DNA of 64,000 bases from Metridium senile (Eukaryota; Cnidaria; Anthozoa; Actiniaria; Metridiidae). The stretch's first letter is position 1. The number at the start of each line of letters is the position of its first letter. The notes beneath the pieces were generated by a model. The model saw only the letters and a list, made by a program, of their open reading frames with translations. It had not been told where the DNA came from and did not search any database. Location of the stretch: positions 4,207,729 through 4,271,728 of the forward strand of contig OX459110.1 of the NCBI GenBank assembly GCA_949775045.1. The letters are read 5' to 3'. Below are positions 1-11,464 of this stretch, in pieces. Both the position numbers and the translations under genes were made by a program.

Positions 1-378
1 ATTGTATGTTGTATTCTTGGGAACCACTTTTGAAAGTAAAATTCTCTCTTCGTTTTTGCTTTTAGGTTCTCGAAAACGAGCCGCCATCTTCGACCTCAAC
101 TCTATACTAACAAACGGCTTACAAATAATTCAATAATAAATTAATTCAAAGCCATAAGTGAGGCAAATGAATACTAATCTCTTGAGACCTAGATGCTCAC
201 GATTTCACTTTTCTACACAATTTTGAATGACAATAAGGAAACTCACTTGATTGCCCTTCATTGTCTTAGCGGTTTAATCCATTCTACAAGGAATATAAAC
301 ATTCACATGCAATCTCAATGAACTCTATATTGATTGGTTTTTGCGCCTTATTCATTATTCTTTGATTTCACAAGTAAT
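1..378. other. Non-coding, presumed lectin intron or upstream sequence
   Basis: AT-rich sequence with no exon I can support. If the lectin exon at 1708 belongs to a gene that extends left of the window, this stretch lies in its intron. Nothing else recognisable is present. Confidence 0.4.
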
Positions 379-476
379 GTACAATATTCGCGTCCGATCT
401 GTATGGGCTTTACAATGGCTCGCCTGCGGCTTGCCATTGTAAATGCCCATACAGATCTCCCGCTCATATTGTATAT
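379..476. mobile_element. Short palindromic MITE, about 98 bp
   Basis: The ends form an inverted repeat: TACAATATTCGCGTCCGATC at the left, and its counterpart ending in CATATTGTA at the right, around the core GGCTCGCCTGCGGC. A diverged relative lies at about 49295-49392 in the SEC31 5'UTR intron. TA at both borders suggests a Tc1/mariner-type target site, but this is inference. Confidence 0.5.
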
Positions 477-576
477 ATTACATAAAGGTGAGGAGTATGT
501 AGATGGTGATGATGGTGGTGGTTGTGTTGGCGTTGTTGTGATGGTGACAGTGGCGGTGGCAGTGGTAGGATAGCTA

Positions 577-764
577 CAATCATGTGCAAAATACCTTGGG
601 ACATTCTCTGTTTTTTACATGTAAAAGTTTTGTATAACTTTTTACGTTTCCCCCTCTCCCCCGTATCAATGTTAAGTTGTGGGAATGTGAAAAGGTTTTC
701 ATTTGAAAGACCAATCAACAAAAACGCCCATAAAAAAATGTCCCAACAATTTTGCACATGATTG
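577..764. mobile_element. Tc1/mariner-like MITE family A, copy 1 (188 bp)
   Basis: Terminal inverted repeats begin CAATCATGTGCAAA and end TTTGCACATGATTG, flanked by TA on both sides. It sits inside a tandem direct repeat (unit ending GGTGGCAGTGGTAGGATAGCT at about 481-573, again at about 774-855), so it inserted into an already repetitive stretch. Other copies lie at 3409-3682 and, truncated, at about 6000-6171. Confidence 0.75.
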
Positions 765-1059
765 TAGCTAGCGATAAGGGTGAAGAGTATGTAGATGGTG
801 ATGTTGATGATGGGTGGTGGCGGCGGTGGTGGCAGTGGTAGGATAGCTAGCTAGTGATAAAGGTGAAGAGTATGCGTTGTATAATTGATTTAAGTGCTAT
901 AATTTATTCGTTTTATGAGAAAACAAATAAAACGAAACGCTAAACGATTTAGTAAGAGCATAAAGACCCACCCACATCGTAAAAATATCAAAATGTGTGA
1001 TTGTTATGGCCCACGACATTCAACCTTTCCCGTGGTGCATGCTGGTATGTGAGAATGGG

Positions 1060-1660
1060 TCATGAAGTTGAAGAGGGTGGTCATGATGATGGTGACAATG
1101 ACAATGAAGATGGCGATATGATGATGCTGATAGTGATGATGGTGTTGGTGTTGGTGATGGTGATGATGATAATGATAGTGATGATGATGATATGTTGATG
1201 TTGATGGTGATGATGATTGTGATGATAGTTGTGATGATGATGATGCTGGTGGGGGTGATGGTGATGATGATGGTGATGATGGTGCTGATGATGACGGCGA
1301 TCATAATATTGATGGTGATGGGACGATAGTGATGATGGTGGTGGTCATGATGGTGGTCATGATGGTGGTGGTCATGATGGTGGTCATGATGGTTGTTATG
1401 ATGGTGGTCATGATGGTGGTCATGATGGTGGTCATGATGGTGGTGTTAGGGATGGTGGTCATGATGGTGGTCATGATGGTTGTCATGATGGTGGTCATGA
1501 TCGATGGTGGTGATGATGATGGTAATGATGGTGGTGATGATGGTGATGATGATGGTGGTGGTCATGTTGATGGTGGTGGTCATGAAGGTGGTCATGATCG
1601 ATGGTGGTCATGATGGTTGTCATGATGATAACAATAAAAATGCTGATGATGATGATCATA
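1060..1660 (+). repeat. GAT/GGT trinucleotide-rich tract
   Basis: About 600 bp of imperfect GATGGT, GATGAT and GGTCATGATGGT repeats, with long but low-complexity open frames on both strands. It ends just upstream of the lectin acceptor site at 1707, so it lies in that gene's last intron. I treat the frames as repeat artefacts. Confidence 0.85.
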
Positions 1661-1707
1661 TTCATAAAACTTTGAGTCTTGGTTAAATCTTGTCCTTTTA
1701 TTTACAG

Positions 1708-1934
1708 ATTGGCATGAGCAAGGAGTTTGGGTTGGTCTTAACGATCTAGCCAACGCCAACCAATTTACTTGGTCTGACGGTACTCCTGTGGAGTTTAAGA
1801 AGCTACCAGACTACAACCCAAAACCAGAAGCGTCTGGAAGAAAGTGTGTTGCCATGGCAAAGGATAAGAAATGGTTGGATAAGCACTGTCAGCTGAAGTA
1901 TCCATTCCTATGCAAGAAACCACTACCGCCTTAG
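1708..1934 (+). CDS. C-type lectin domain protein, last exon (partial)
   Basis: A splice acceptor (TTTATTTACAG) ends at 1707 and opens a 227-nt exon that ends with TAG. It reads as the C-terminal half of a C-type lectin-like domain: VWVGLNDL, then FTWSDGTPV, then KCVAM, then KWLDKHC, and finally YPFLCKK before the stop. The WVGLND, WSDG and WxxxxC...FLCK signatures and the two cysteines (of KCV and KHC) plus the terminal LC are typical of the fold. The EPN or QPD sugar-binding triplet is not evident in the loop, which reads DYNPKPEAS, so carbohydrate specificity cannot be assigned. The earlier exons (signal peptide, first half of the domain) are not identifiable in the window and probably lie to the left. 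The role as a secreted or surface lectin is family inference. Confidence 0.85.
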
Positions 1935-2032
1935 AAGGGTTGGAGACTGCAGTGTGATTATAAGAATTATACGCACAGCATATACGGTTAGAAGACTGCG
2001 CATGCGTGATAAAATTACCATAGTGGTACATA

Positions 2033-2308
2033 TCACACTGCAAAAACGGCTGAGTTGATACAGCATAGTATATTGCGTTAATTATGCATTCAGGATAACA
2101 CTTTATAGTGAGTAAACCAAACTCATTATTGAGTAAAAGTGAGGTTAAACTCAATATATTGAGTACATTGTACTCAATGGCACATCTACATTTATGTCTA
2201 CTCTCAATAATGAGTTGGGTTTACTCACTAGAAAGCTATGTTATCCTGAATGATGATTAACGCAATATACTGTGTTGTATCTACTCAGCCGTTTTTGGAG
2301 TGTGAAAT
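2033..2308. mobile_element. Fold-back MITE, about 275 bp, downstream of the lectin stop
   Basis: The arms are about 100 bp each. The left begins TCACACTGCAAAAACGGC and runs through GTGAGTAAACC; the right arm mirrors it and ends GCCGTTTTTGGAGTGTGA. It starts about 100 bp after the lectin stop codon, so it may lie within the 3'UTR. Confidence 0.7.
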
Positions 2309-3300
2309 CATTAGGACATCTTGACTACCGTGTTTGAAGTCGAATTCACGTGTCCATAAACTTTTTTTATATTGTTAAGCTACCATTAATTTACACTTTT
2401 GTGTTTTTGTTTACATTTTGAGAAATAAGCGACGAAATTTGTCTAGTTTTGATAGATTGTGTACAAATTTTTAGATTTATATGCTGTAACATTTTATTTA
2501 TTTTCGCGCATGCGTGGTTGATGTATTTCTACGCACAATGACATTGTATAATAGGCCATTTGTGTTAAGCGTCATATGCTACCAGTTTCATAATTCTTTA
2601 TAACTTATTTTTGTTTGCTAAAAAATAAGTGTCAAGTGTTCTAGTATTCTCAGAGTGGATACAAATATGAATATGAAAGGGTACTTGAAAGCATTCTGTT
2701 ACTGGTAGTAAATGACGTCATGGAACAAATTAAATGGTCTATTAATAGAAACTAAACGTAAAGCACATCTATATATGAACGAAGCACACCTTAGATCCTG
2801 ACAAAAGCCAATCAAGTATTCTTCCTTTGTCCTGATTGGCTAGGGACTCTCAGTTCTTAAATCATATTATTTAGTTATATTTCACACATGTGAAAAGTGT
2901 GCACGCTGATGGACGTATTCTGCCAATGCCACTAACATAATTTTATTTAGAAGCTTTATAACATAATCTTAGTGCCATATATGTAATAAAGTACTGTATA
3001 TGTGAACGAAGCAAAACTGCGATCTTGGATAAAAATGTTGACAAAATGTAATTTTGGAGAAAATTTAAAATTTGGGGGTGCAATAAGGGCACCCATTTGT
3101 AATTTGTTGCTAATAATTATGACATGTAAAACAATTGTGAACTGTTCTTGTCCAAGTCTGTAGAATCTTCGGAAAGCCACAGTAGTATTTCTAGAGTAGT
3201 ATCAAAACAAAAAATGTCCAGAATTATGCAGAATGCATTGCATGACAACGAAATGCCAGCTGAAAATCTAAAACCTACACGATCATTTTTATAGCAATGA
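2309..3300. other. Non-coding AT-rich stretch
   Basis: No gene recognised. A possible polyadenylation signal AATAAA on the + strand at 2985-2990 is about 1 kb past the lectin stop, and its use is uncertain. A CAATCA/TGATTG inverted segment near 2800-2850 is short and unassigned. Confidence 0.3.
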
Positions 3301-3870
3301 AGCATGCAAGAGATAACTGAAGTAAGACTGAATCTCTTTAACGATAACTACATGACAGAGCTCAGTAGAACTTTGATAACAATGAAGTATATAATGAAAA
3401 TGAGTCTACAATCATGTGCAAGGCACTTTGGGACAGTATCTGCTTTATTTTCACATGAAAAAAATTTCAACAACATTTAATTTTTTCGTTGCCCCCTCTT
3501 CCCCGTATCAATGTTGAGTTATGTTGGGAGTGTGAAACGGTTCTCATTTGAAAGACAAATCAACATTGCTCAAGGGTTAAGGTGGTTTGCAAATCAAATT
3601 GATACATTTTGTATAGTTTTAGGACTCAAACAAAAGAGTTCTTAAAAATCTTACAACGTCCCAACAATTTTGAACATGATTGTAGCTGACACCACGTAGA
3701 TTACTTAGCACGATAAAACATGAAGAGGCCTAAATTGACAATCAAAAAATAGCTATAGAACTCAGATTACAACGAAGTATGCATGGGATGAAAGTAAGAC
3801 TGACACCACGTAGATTACTCATCACCATACAACATGAAGAAGCCAAAACTGAACATCAAAAAAGTAAATA
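3300..3870. repeat. Diverged tandem repeat, about 110-bp period, interrupted by a MITE
   Basis: The segment containing TGACACCACGTAGATTACT and CATGAAGARGCC recurs at about 3690-3745 and 3800-3850, with a weaker relative (AAGTAAGACTGAATCTC, AACAATGAAGTAT) at about 3310-3395. MITE family A copy 2 is inserted between units. Confidence 0.5.
3409..3682. mobile_element. Tc1/mariner-like MITE family A, copy 2 (274 bp)
   Basis: The left terminus is CAATCATGTGCAAGG and the right terminus TTTTGAACATGATTG, with TA on each flank. Internal sequence (CCCCGTATCAATGTTGAG, CATTTGAAAGAC) matches the copy at 577-764, with about 90 bp of extra sequence. Confidence 0.75.
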
Positions 3871-4030
3871 TTTTTAAAGAGTGAGCCAGTGAGCAACACG
3901 GCTTGACTACTTTAGAAGAAGATTTGTTATTTCTCCAGCTTGTCTCGTTTGTATTTTACAAACTTCATCAGGGAGTTCACAATGAGCAACTGTACTGTTA
4001 ATATAATGTACACCTAATTTAAAAAATGTT

Positions 4031-4263
4031 GTCGGAGCGAACGGCGATTGGCGATTGCACGACCGTAAGGAATTATGGGTAATACGAATTTCTTCTTAAT
4101 CGTTTCTAAATTACCCAAACAATACCTCCACCGTTCAGCGAAACCTTCGAGACACCCATCTAAGGTCATCGCTGAACGGTGTTTGGGTAATTTTAAATGG
4201 AATAAGAAGAAATTGGTATTACCCACAGCCCCTTTCGGTCGTGCTATCACCAATCGCCGTTCA
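4031..4263. mobile_element. Palindromic MITE, about 230 bp
   Basis: The left arm starts GCGAACGGCGATTGGCGATT; the right arm ends CACCAATCGCCGTTC. Internal sub-arms (AAATTACCCAAACA with its reverse complement, and CCGTTCAGCGA with TCGCTGAACGG) allow folding over almost the whole length. The frames on both strands (e.g. 4014-4253) are shadows of this palindrome. Confidence 0.75.
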
Positions 4264-4300
4264 CCTAGCTGTCAACCTTTTTCAATTGGGTGTATATGAA

Positions 4301-4597
4301 ACACGTGCATAAGTAGTGTATTACAAGTAGAGCGTGTACAGGAATAACATATTTATGATAAGGAGACTAAGCACTGTATTACAAGTAGAGCGTGTACAGG
4401 AATAATTAACATATTTATGATAAGTACACTAAGTACTGTATTACAAGTAGAGCGTGTACAGGAATAACATATTTATGATAAGGAGACGTGCATAAGTACT
4501 GTATTACAAATAGAGTGTATATGAAACTTTGCACGTGCATAAGTAGTGTATTACAAGTAGAGCGTGTACAGGAATAACACATTTATGATAAGGAGAA
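4301..4597. repeat. Tandem repeat, about 60-bp unit, five copies
   Basis: The unit contains GTATTACAAGTAGAGCGTGT and ACAGGAATAA..CATATTTATGATAAG and recurs at intervals of about 60 bp with small indels. Confidence 0.85.
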
Positions 4598-4697
4598 GGA
4601 TGTTGGTTCTTCAGTTTTAGCACGGTGAATAATACATACACACACACAAATATATCTTCAGACTTCTTTTGCTTATAAAAAAAACTATCATAACTTA

Positions 4698-4966
4698 CAG
4701 TGCGACTACTGAAACAGGGGCCACCAAATCAAATTTCAAAATTTATATTTTTTGAGATCAAACAATACCTTTTACAAGGTTCTCACGTGAATAAGATGTT
4801 TCTTATTCAATTTTAAATTGATATATTTCGTTCAAGTTCACATAAAATGGAAATTGTTAGCATTAAAAGCAACAAAATCAAATATTTGTATAGATTCTAT
4901 TGTTCATATTCTCGATCGTGATTGGATAATAATGGTTTGGTGGCTTTGGTTTCAGTAGTCGCACTG
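4698..4966. mobile_element. Tc1/mariner-like MITE family B, copy 1 (269 bp)
   Basis: Termini are CAGTGCGACTACTGAAAC and GTTTCAGTAGTCGCACTG with TA duplicated on both flanks, a Tc1/mariner-type signature. A second copy lies at 11465-12010. Confidence 0.85.
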
Positions 4967-5394
4967 TAATGTACATGTGTAAAAGCTGATTAATTTGTAC
5001 AATCTTTGACAGAAGTGTTGATGTGATTTTCAATCTTTAGCTGTTCATTGTTTTCAAATATTCCTCCCCATTTACAATGTTGCTTCAGGTGGAAATGAAC
5101 CTTAACAATCGCGGAATCATCTCATAAACATTTAATTCTCTTGTACGTTAAATATAGCAACATTGCATTAGGATAGGTGGCAGAGGTGTATACACTCATA
5201 TACATGAAAGAATGATAGAACACTGCCTTCAAGAGTGTCCATATGCAATCATTCCAACACATTTTGTCAAAGATTGTATTTGAAAACTGAGCCTAAATCC
5301 TATACTCTAGGCCAAATTAAAAATGAATTCATTAACTTTAAAACTAAAACATTCTACCATCTTAATGTACACGTGTATTGAAGAAATTGAAAAC

Positions 5395-5640
5395 GTGCTC
5401 GCGTGCTAGCTGTGAGCACTTGTAAAGCACGCGGTGATTGATAGAACACGAGAAAAGTGTTAAGAGAAGTACAAAACGATGCGTAATGTGCTGATGATCC
5501 CCAAGTGCTTTATAACTGCATACAGCAAAGAAGCACGTTTTCTATTTCTTATAAAATACCAATTCACATATTTGATCAACATGCAAACGAGCGTGCTGTG
5601 TGCTATCATGAAGCACGCGCCTCAACCAATAAGAATGTGT
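5395..5640. repeat. Interspersed repeat related to 9340-9490
   Basis: The segment with AAGTGCTTTATAACTGCATA and AGAAGCACGTTTTCTATTTC is found in inverted orientation and diverged at about 9345-9490, behind the GPCR first coding exon. It contains several GCACGC/GTGCTT motifs. No coding potential seen. Confidence 0.5.
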
Positions 5641-5999
5641 GAATTGTACTAGTTATTTTATAATGCCAAATAAACTTAAGTTGTCGTTGAAATGGTTTAA
5701 AGAGTATTCCTATCAAATAAACAAACGTACTTACAAACAAACAAAAACGCAAACAAGTTTTTACTATAGCTATTAGTATTTAAAGGATTTTCTGAAACTT
5801 TTGCGAGAAACAGTTAACTGCAACATTCTACTGGCAAAAGAAAAAACATCACTTGCAATGGTTTCCCTATCATGTTTCTTTTGACAACTTGTGGCGCTAA
5901 ATAACTGAACTTGTACTGACTATAGATCGAATTCGGCTCTCCCCTTGCCCAATTAGCTTGCATTCACCTATTCAAACTGGTTAATATACTGATAACGTA

Positions 6000-6171
6000 A
6001 CCCCTTCCCCCTTGAGCAATTTTGATTGGTCTTTCAAATGAAAACCGTTTCACATTCCCAAAACTCAACATTGATACGGGTGAGAGTGGGAAACGGAAAA
6101 ATGATGTTGAAATATTTTTCATGTAAAAAAAACACCGATAATGTCCCAAGTACGTATTTTGCACATGATTG
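6000..6171. mobile_element. MITE family A, copy 3, left-truncated
   Basis: The right terminus (TTTTGCACATGATTG followed by TA) and internal sequence (GGTCTTTCAAATGAAAACCG, CAACATTGATACGGG, opposite orientation) match copies 1 and 2. No matching left terminus is found. Confidence 0.6.
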
Positions 6172-7350
6172 TAGTATGTGGTAAAACCATTAAAATAGAG
6201 TGCAGTTTTCGATTTCTCTCGAATGGGGTATTGATTTTTAATTCTCAAGTATCTATTCAAACGTGCCATGTCGTGTACCCCTCCCTTCAAGCCCAAACTG
6301 AGTCTCATTCAGAAATGTCATTTCATGTTTTGATGTAACTATTTTGAAAAAGCGGAGTTTTTTTCTGATTTAATTTCATGTATATCTGAAAACACCGACT
6401 TAAGCTTCACTTAAGATTCAGTCGTATTAGTATTTTAAACGTATCAGTTTTTCAACTTTTGAAGAAAACATCTGCTGGAAATATGCAAACGCAGGTGAAT
6501 TATTTTTTGTATGTCTGCTTAAAACCTAAATTAAAAATAAAGATATACCAAAATATCGTTGTGGCTTAAAAGTGTTTGAAAAATAACTTTAAAAAGGGAA
6601 ATTAGATGTATAAAACAAACTTAACCACGTTAGTTGGCTCTTTCCAGAATGTTATTTTGATTCTAATTCTTACAGTCCCAAAATGGCGCCTAGGGACAGC
6701 AACGATTTCGGTTACTTTTAGGCCCTTTCGTTTAATTTGTTCTTATTCTTTTTTATTGCTAAAAGCGCAGTAACTTTTGTTGTCCAAGTAAGATAGATTT
6801 GTTTTAATGTAAAGTTATGTTAAGGACATATTTATAGAGGGTTAACACGGGAAACAACTCTCTCGATCGACGCCATATTGGAAATGTTGGCGATGCGACA
6901 AAAATTTTTGAATTATAGACTAAATTAAAAATTGAAGATTATACTGACTGTGAGTAACAAATAAGTGATCAATATTGAAAATGATTTTATTACATTTAGT
7001 TTTACAATTATATATAATATATCGCCCGCAGGCATCATTTATTAAACAGGGTTCGTGCTACTCCTTCAACTCCTTAGATTTGACTTACGTTTTTAAGGGC
7101 ACTTGAAAAGCCCTTGAAAACTCCTTAATTCTAGCTAAAGTAGGGTAAAAATTTAAGTATTGCAAATTAAAGTTAAGTGCAAATTCTAGTATTGTACATC
7201 ATTTTCGTAAAATAATTAAGTTCAACAAGATTAATTAAAATCACAAAGATACATGCATCCCTGCATCTATTGAGGGGTATTACACTAGTTATGATAATTA
7301 CGTAAGAAATTTAACGACGAATTCAATATTTATTTAACAGCTGTAATAAA
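6172..7350. other. Non-coding stretch, no gene recognised
   Basis: AT-rich sequence with only short open frames and no convincing exon. A segment at about 7045-7130 (CTCCTTCAACTCCTTAG, CCCTTGAAAACTCCTTAA) shares the CTCCTT word with the adjacent array and may be where the array started. Confidence 0.4.
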
Positions 7351-8006
<656 letters not shown>

Positions 8007-8067
8007 TTTACCACATACCCGATTAACCTATACGAGTCAGCTCTAAACGACTCTGCAAATCTAAACA

Positions 8068-8073
8068 TTTATT
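8068..8073 (-). terminator. Polyadenylation signal candidate for the GPCR gene
   Basis: AATAAA on the minus strand, about 195 nt past the GPCR stop codon. Confidence 0.45.
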
Positions 8074-8084
8074 TTCATAATTAA

Positions 8085-8152
8085 CCATCACTCCCCATCA
8101 GGGTTCTTTTGCGAGGTTCGCTCACACTCATTACCACTACATTAAATATTCA
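8085..8152. repeat. Solitary monomer of the 72-bp satellite at 47443-48230
   Basis: CATCACTCCCCATCAGGG followed by TTCTTTTGCGAGGTTCGCTC, CACTACA and TATTCACA matches, with divergence, the unit repeated about 11 times in SEC31 intron 1. It is a single copy here, within the predicted 3' end of the GPCR transcript. Confidence 0.7.
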
Positions 8153-8268
8153 CAAAACACTCGACACACTCGTCAGTGAATTTTGCTGAGGGAGGAAAAC
8201 AGGAGAACCACACCTGGCCATGGACACAGCGGTGAGAGGCGAGAGCGCGGTATTTGCTTCCTGTAATC

Positions 8269-9799
8269 CTAATTATTCACAGTTTTTGTGCGACCTCTCT
8301 CACTCAGATCCCGGATGCTGAGAATCTTCACATCTAGTTCAGTTTCACACAGCACTGCATTGTTACTCGACCCAATGTCACGCGTCTGAGAGCTAGCGAG
8401 AGGGCTTGGTAGCTGATTACACAACGCCCGCAAAGGCTTCATGATATCCCAGAATCCTTTGCGAAAATCTTGACTGAATATGAAGTAGATTGCAGGGTTG
8501 ATGACGTAAGAGGTAAAGGATAGATAGACTGCGAAATTGATCACGTGGTTCGACATAGGGCAGGCAAAGGTTCTTGACCGTTGAATTATTCGAACAACGT
8601 AGAGTGGTAGCCAACACAAAGCAAACACCACAACCACAGTGACGCACATTTTCAAAACATTCACTTTCGTCTTGTGCTCTAGACGCTGATTGGCTGCTGT
8701 CACGTTACCAGGGATACGGCGAACCCACAACTTATGCACGGTGATGGAATACAGTACGCCCATGATGCATAGCGGGACGAGATAGAACAGAACCATTTGG
8801 AAAATGAAGGAAATTGGTGTAGAATTCTGTGGAAACGGGGCCCAGACTTGAAAACACCTCAAATAACCTGCATTATTTCTACTTTTAGCCGAATAAAGGT
8901 TTACAGAACTTACGAGAAAAGCTACAATCCATATTGCAGCGATTAGCTTCTTCGTACGACTTCGCGTAAGGGTTTTTCGCAGAGGGAACTTTACGGCTAA
9001 AAATCGATCTACAGCGATTATAGTAAGGGACACCATACCAAGATCGTGACAAAAATAATCCATAAAGTACAGAGTTTTACAGAAGATAGATGAGAAGACG
9101 TTACTGATGTAAGGTATGGAGTCTGGATAGATGGCCAGCATTATGAGAGATAAACCAATCTTTACAATCGTAGCAATGATTTCACTGATACAGAAGTTGA
9201 CAATGAGAAGACCAGTTGGATTTTTAAGTCTTTGAGTCCTGCATGGAAGGAAATGGTTAATAGGATCAAATTATATATAACATCATCGATAGCAAATTGA
9301 AACCATGCCACGTTTCGTGATTTTTAAATTCTATAAAAAATCACGTATTTTGATTGGTTTAAGCGCGTGCTTTAAGATATTTTATAAAAGAAATAGAAAA
9401 CTTGCTTTCTGTGCTGTATGCAGTTATACTAAGCACTTGGGGATTGTCAGAACAGCTGAGAAGTGCTTCTCTTAACACTTCTCCGAGTGAATGAACAAAA
9501 TAATAAATGTTAACATAAAAAAAATCCTTCATATGTCCATTTGCAATTCACGGAGGACCAATTTGGAAAAAGCATAATGGCTTTATAGACTTAATAATTT
9601 CATTATTATTACTATTTGTTGTTTAATACCTCTTCACAATGATAACAATCAATGCATTACCAAACAAAGCGAAGAAAACAAATACTCCTAGAAGAGCAAC
9701 GTAAGCCCACTGTTCTAAATGAGTCGGAGGACTGGGTCTTTCACACTGTGACGTCATCGAGGTCTTATTGGACATGATTTGAGAAGTAGTGTTTTGCAT
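8269..9799 (-). CDS. Rhodopsin-class (class A) GPCR, complete, two coding exons
   Basis: Coding exons are 9630-9799 and 8269-9238 (minus), joined as AAG-AG|G-ACT across a GT-AG intron, giving 379 residues. The N-terminus has two N-glycosylation sequons (N3, N11). TM1 carries GN (N48) and TM2 follows NPTGLLIVNF. C110 and C185 are the likely extracellular disulfide pair. DRF at 134-136 replaces DRY. CWLP at 265-268 lies in TM6 and NPAIY at 304-308 in TM7; an 8th-helix region and a Ser/Thr-containing tail follow. The family couples to G proteins at the plasma membrane; the sequence looks like a peptide- or amine-type orphan receptor and I cannot name a ligand. E76 occupies the TM2 position usually held by Asp (2.50), which binds the allosteric sodium ion. 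An acceptor (TTTTCTCAG) just upstream of the ATG, at about 9842, implies a 5'UTR intron. Confidence 0.93.
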
Positions 9800-9841
9800 G
9801 ATGATTGGATGAATAGCAGTCTTTGGACAACGTCGATGTTT

Positions 9842-10020
9842 CTGAGAAAATTAAACCGTTGCAGTTAGTAAAATGTACGATAACTAGCGGCCGGTTAAAC
9901 GTATTGTAGCTTATTTTTTATTGTATTATTGTTTGTAATTTGTTTTTTTGTTATGCAGGTCTCCATTTAAATCAGCCATGCTGAACTGGACTAACCTGTC
10001 TAAATATTATTAAATAATAA
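9842..10020. other. GPCR upstream region
   Basis: Region upstream of the predicted 5'UTR acceptor, AT-rich. It holds a fragment of the adjacent minisatellite (ACTAGCGGCCGGTTAAAC). No promoter motif is clear enough to call. Confidence 0.3.
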
Positions 10021-10460
10021 TTATTGGACTGCGTCAGTGTTTCTATAAGGAAACAAATGTAATATAACTAACGGTTAAACTAGTGTGGACTGCGTCAGTG
10101 TTTCTGTAAGGAAACAATTGGAGGAAAAATGTACGATAACTAACGGTTAAACTAGTGTGGACTGCGTCGGTGTTTCTATAAGGAAACAATTGGAGGAAAA
10201 ATGTACGATAACTAACGGTTAAACTAGTGTGGACTGCGTCGGTGTTTCTATAAGGAAACAATTGGAGGAAAAATGTACGATAACTAACGGTTAAACTAGT
10301 GTGGACTGCGTCGGTGTTTCTATAAGGAAACAATTGGAGGAAAAATGTACGATAACTAACGGTTAAACTAGTGTGGACTGCGTCAGTGTTTCAAAGGAAA
10401 CAACTTGAGTTAAACATGGTAAAAATGTGCGATAACTCAGTAGCAGTTAAACTAGTGTCT
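10021..10460. repeat. 72-bp tandem repeat, about six units (family M72)
   Basis: The word ACTGCGTC recurs at 10027, 10089, 10161, 10233, 10305 and 10377, mostly 72 bp apart. Each unit contains GGTTAAACTAGTGTGGACTG and AAGGAAACAATTGGAG. The same family forms an array at 36440-36950 and single copies downstream of the methyltransferase alternative exons (about 55117-55205 and 61040-61130). Confidence 0.92.
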
Positions 10461-10504
10461 GTGTGGACTGAATTGGAAACACTGAATTGGAGTAAAAATG
10501 TATA

Positions 10505-10905
10505 TTTTAAAGTGTATATTATCTATACCTAGATAATATATTGTATTATTAATTGTACAAATTATCTATACCTAGATAATAAATTGTATTATTAATTGTA
10601 CAAATTATCTATACCTAGATAATAAATTGTATTATTAATTGTACAAATTATCTATACCTAGATAATAAATTATATTATTAATTGTACAAATTATCTATAC
10701 CTAGATAATATATTGTATTATTAATTGTACAAATTATCTATACCTAGATAATAAATTGTATTATGAATTGTACAAATTATCTATATACCTAGATAATAAA
10801 TTGTATTATTAATTGTACAAATTATCTATACCTAGATAATATATTGTATTATTAATTGTACAAATTATCTATACCTAGATAATATATTGTATTATTAATT
10901 GTACA
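10505..10905. repeat. 43-bp AT-rich tandem repeat with internal palindrome, about nine units
   Basis: ACCTAGATAAT recurs every 43 bp from 10527 onward. Each unit includes the near-palindrome ATTATCTATACCTAGATAAT and the spacer TTGTATTATTAATTGTACAA, itself partly palindromic, so every unit can form cruciforms. Confidence 0.92.
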
Positions 10906-11464
10906 AACTGATTAAATGTTTGTTAGAATATATACCTTATATGTCTTGCGTTTCCCAAGTCTGATAAGACTCACTAGATATGCACAGTTCCTAATGGAAG
11001 GATTTCATCAATTAAAAGTTTTTTTATTTGCTCCTCTAGTTTGCAGGTGTTGTATGGTAATATGTGTGGCATCAATAGATTCTCAGAATGATATATGTAC
11101 GGGATGCTACTTATTAAAGGACAACTTTAATGTTTAATTTATAGACTTCAATTGCAAAGTTGGGAAATAGTTGAATCTACATCTACATATAGCAAAAAAT
11201 ATATAACAGATATCACGCTAACTATGGAAAATTAAAATATGTTTATGAAATATATAAAAACATATAGATAAAAATGATAATATTGTCACAGTTTGAATAT
11301 TAAAATATAAATTATTAAACACATTATTAATTAATAATCTCTAATGTGTTTTGATAATTTAATTTTAAATTAAAGTCTGAAGAGATTTAGCCTCACCATG
11401 ATATCAGAGCCGGGTAAGCTGCTCCATTCAATAACGGTTCTAGGAAAATTGATGTACATTCTTA
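10906..11464. other. Non-coding AT-rich stretch
   Basis: Only short open frames without domain similarity. Nothing supportable. Confidence 0.35.

Noticed and set aside
10043..10333. CRISPR-like regular repeats
   Set aside because: Units are contiguous 72-bp tandem repeats without unique spacers, in a eukaryotic sequence.
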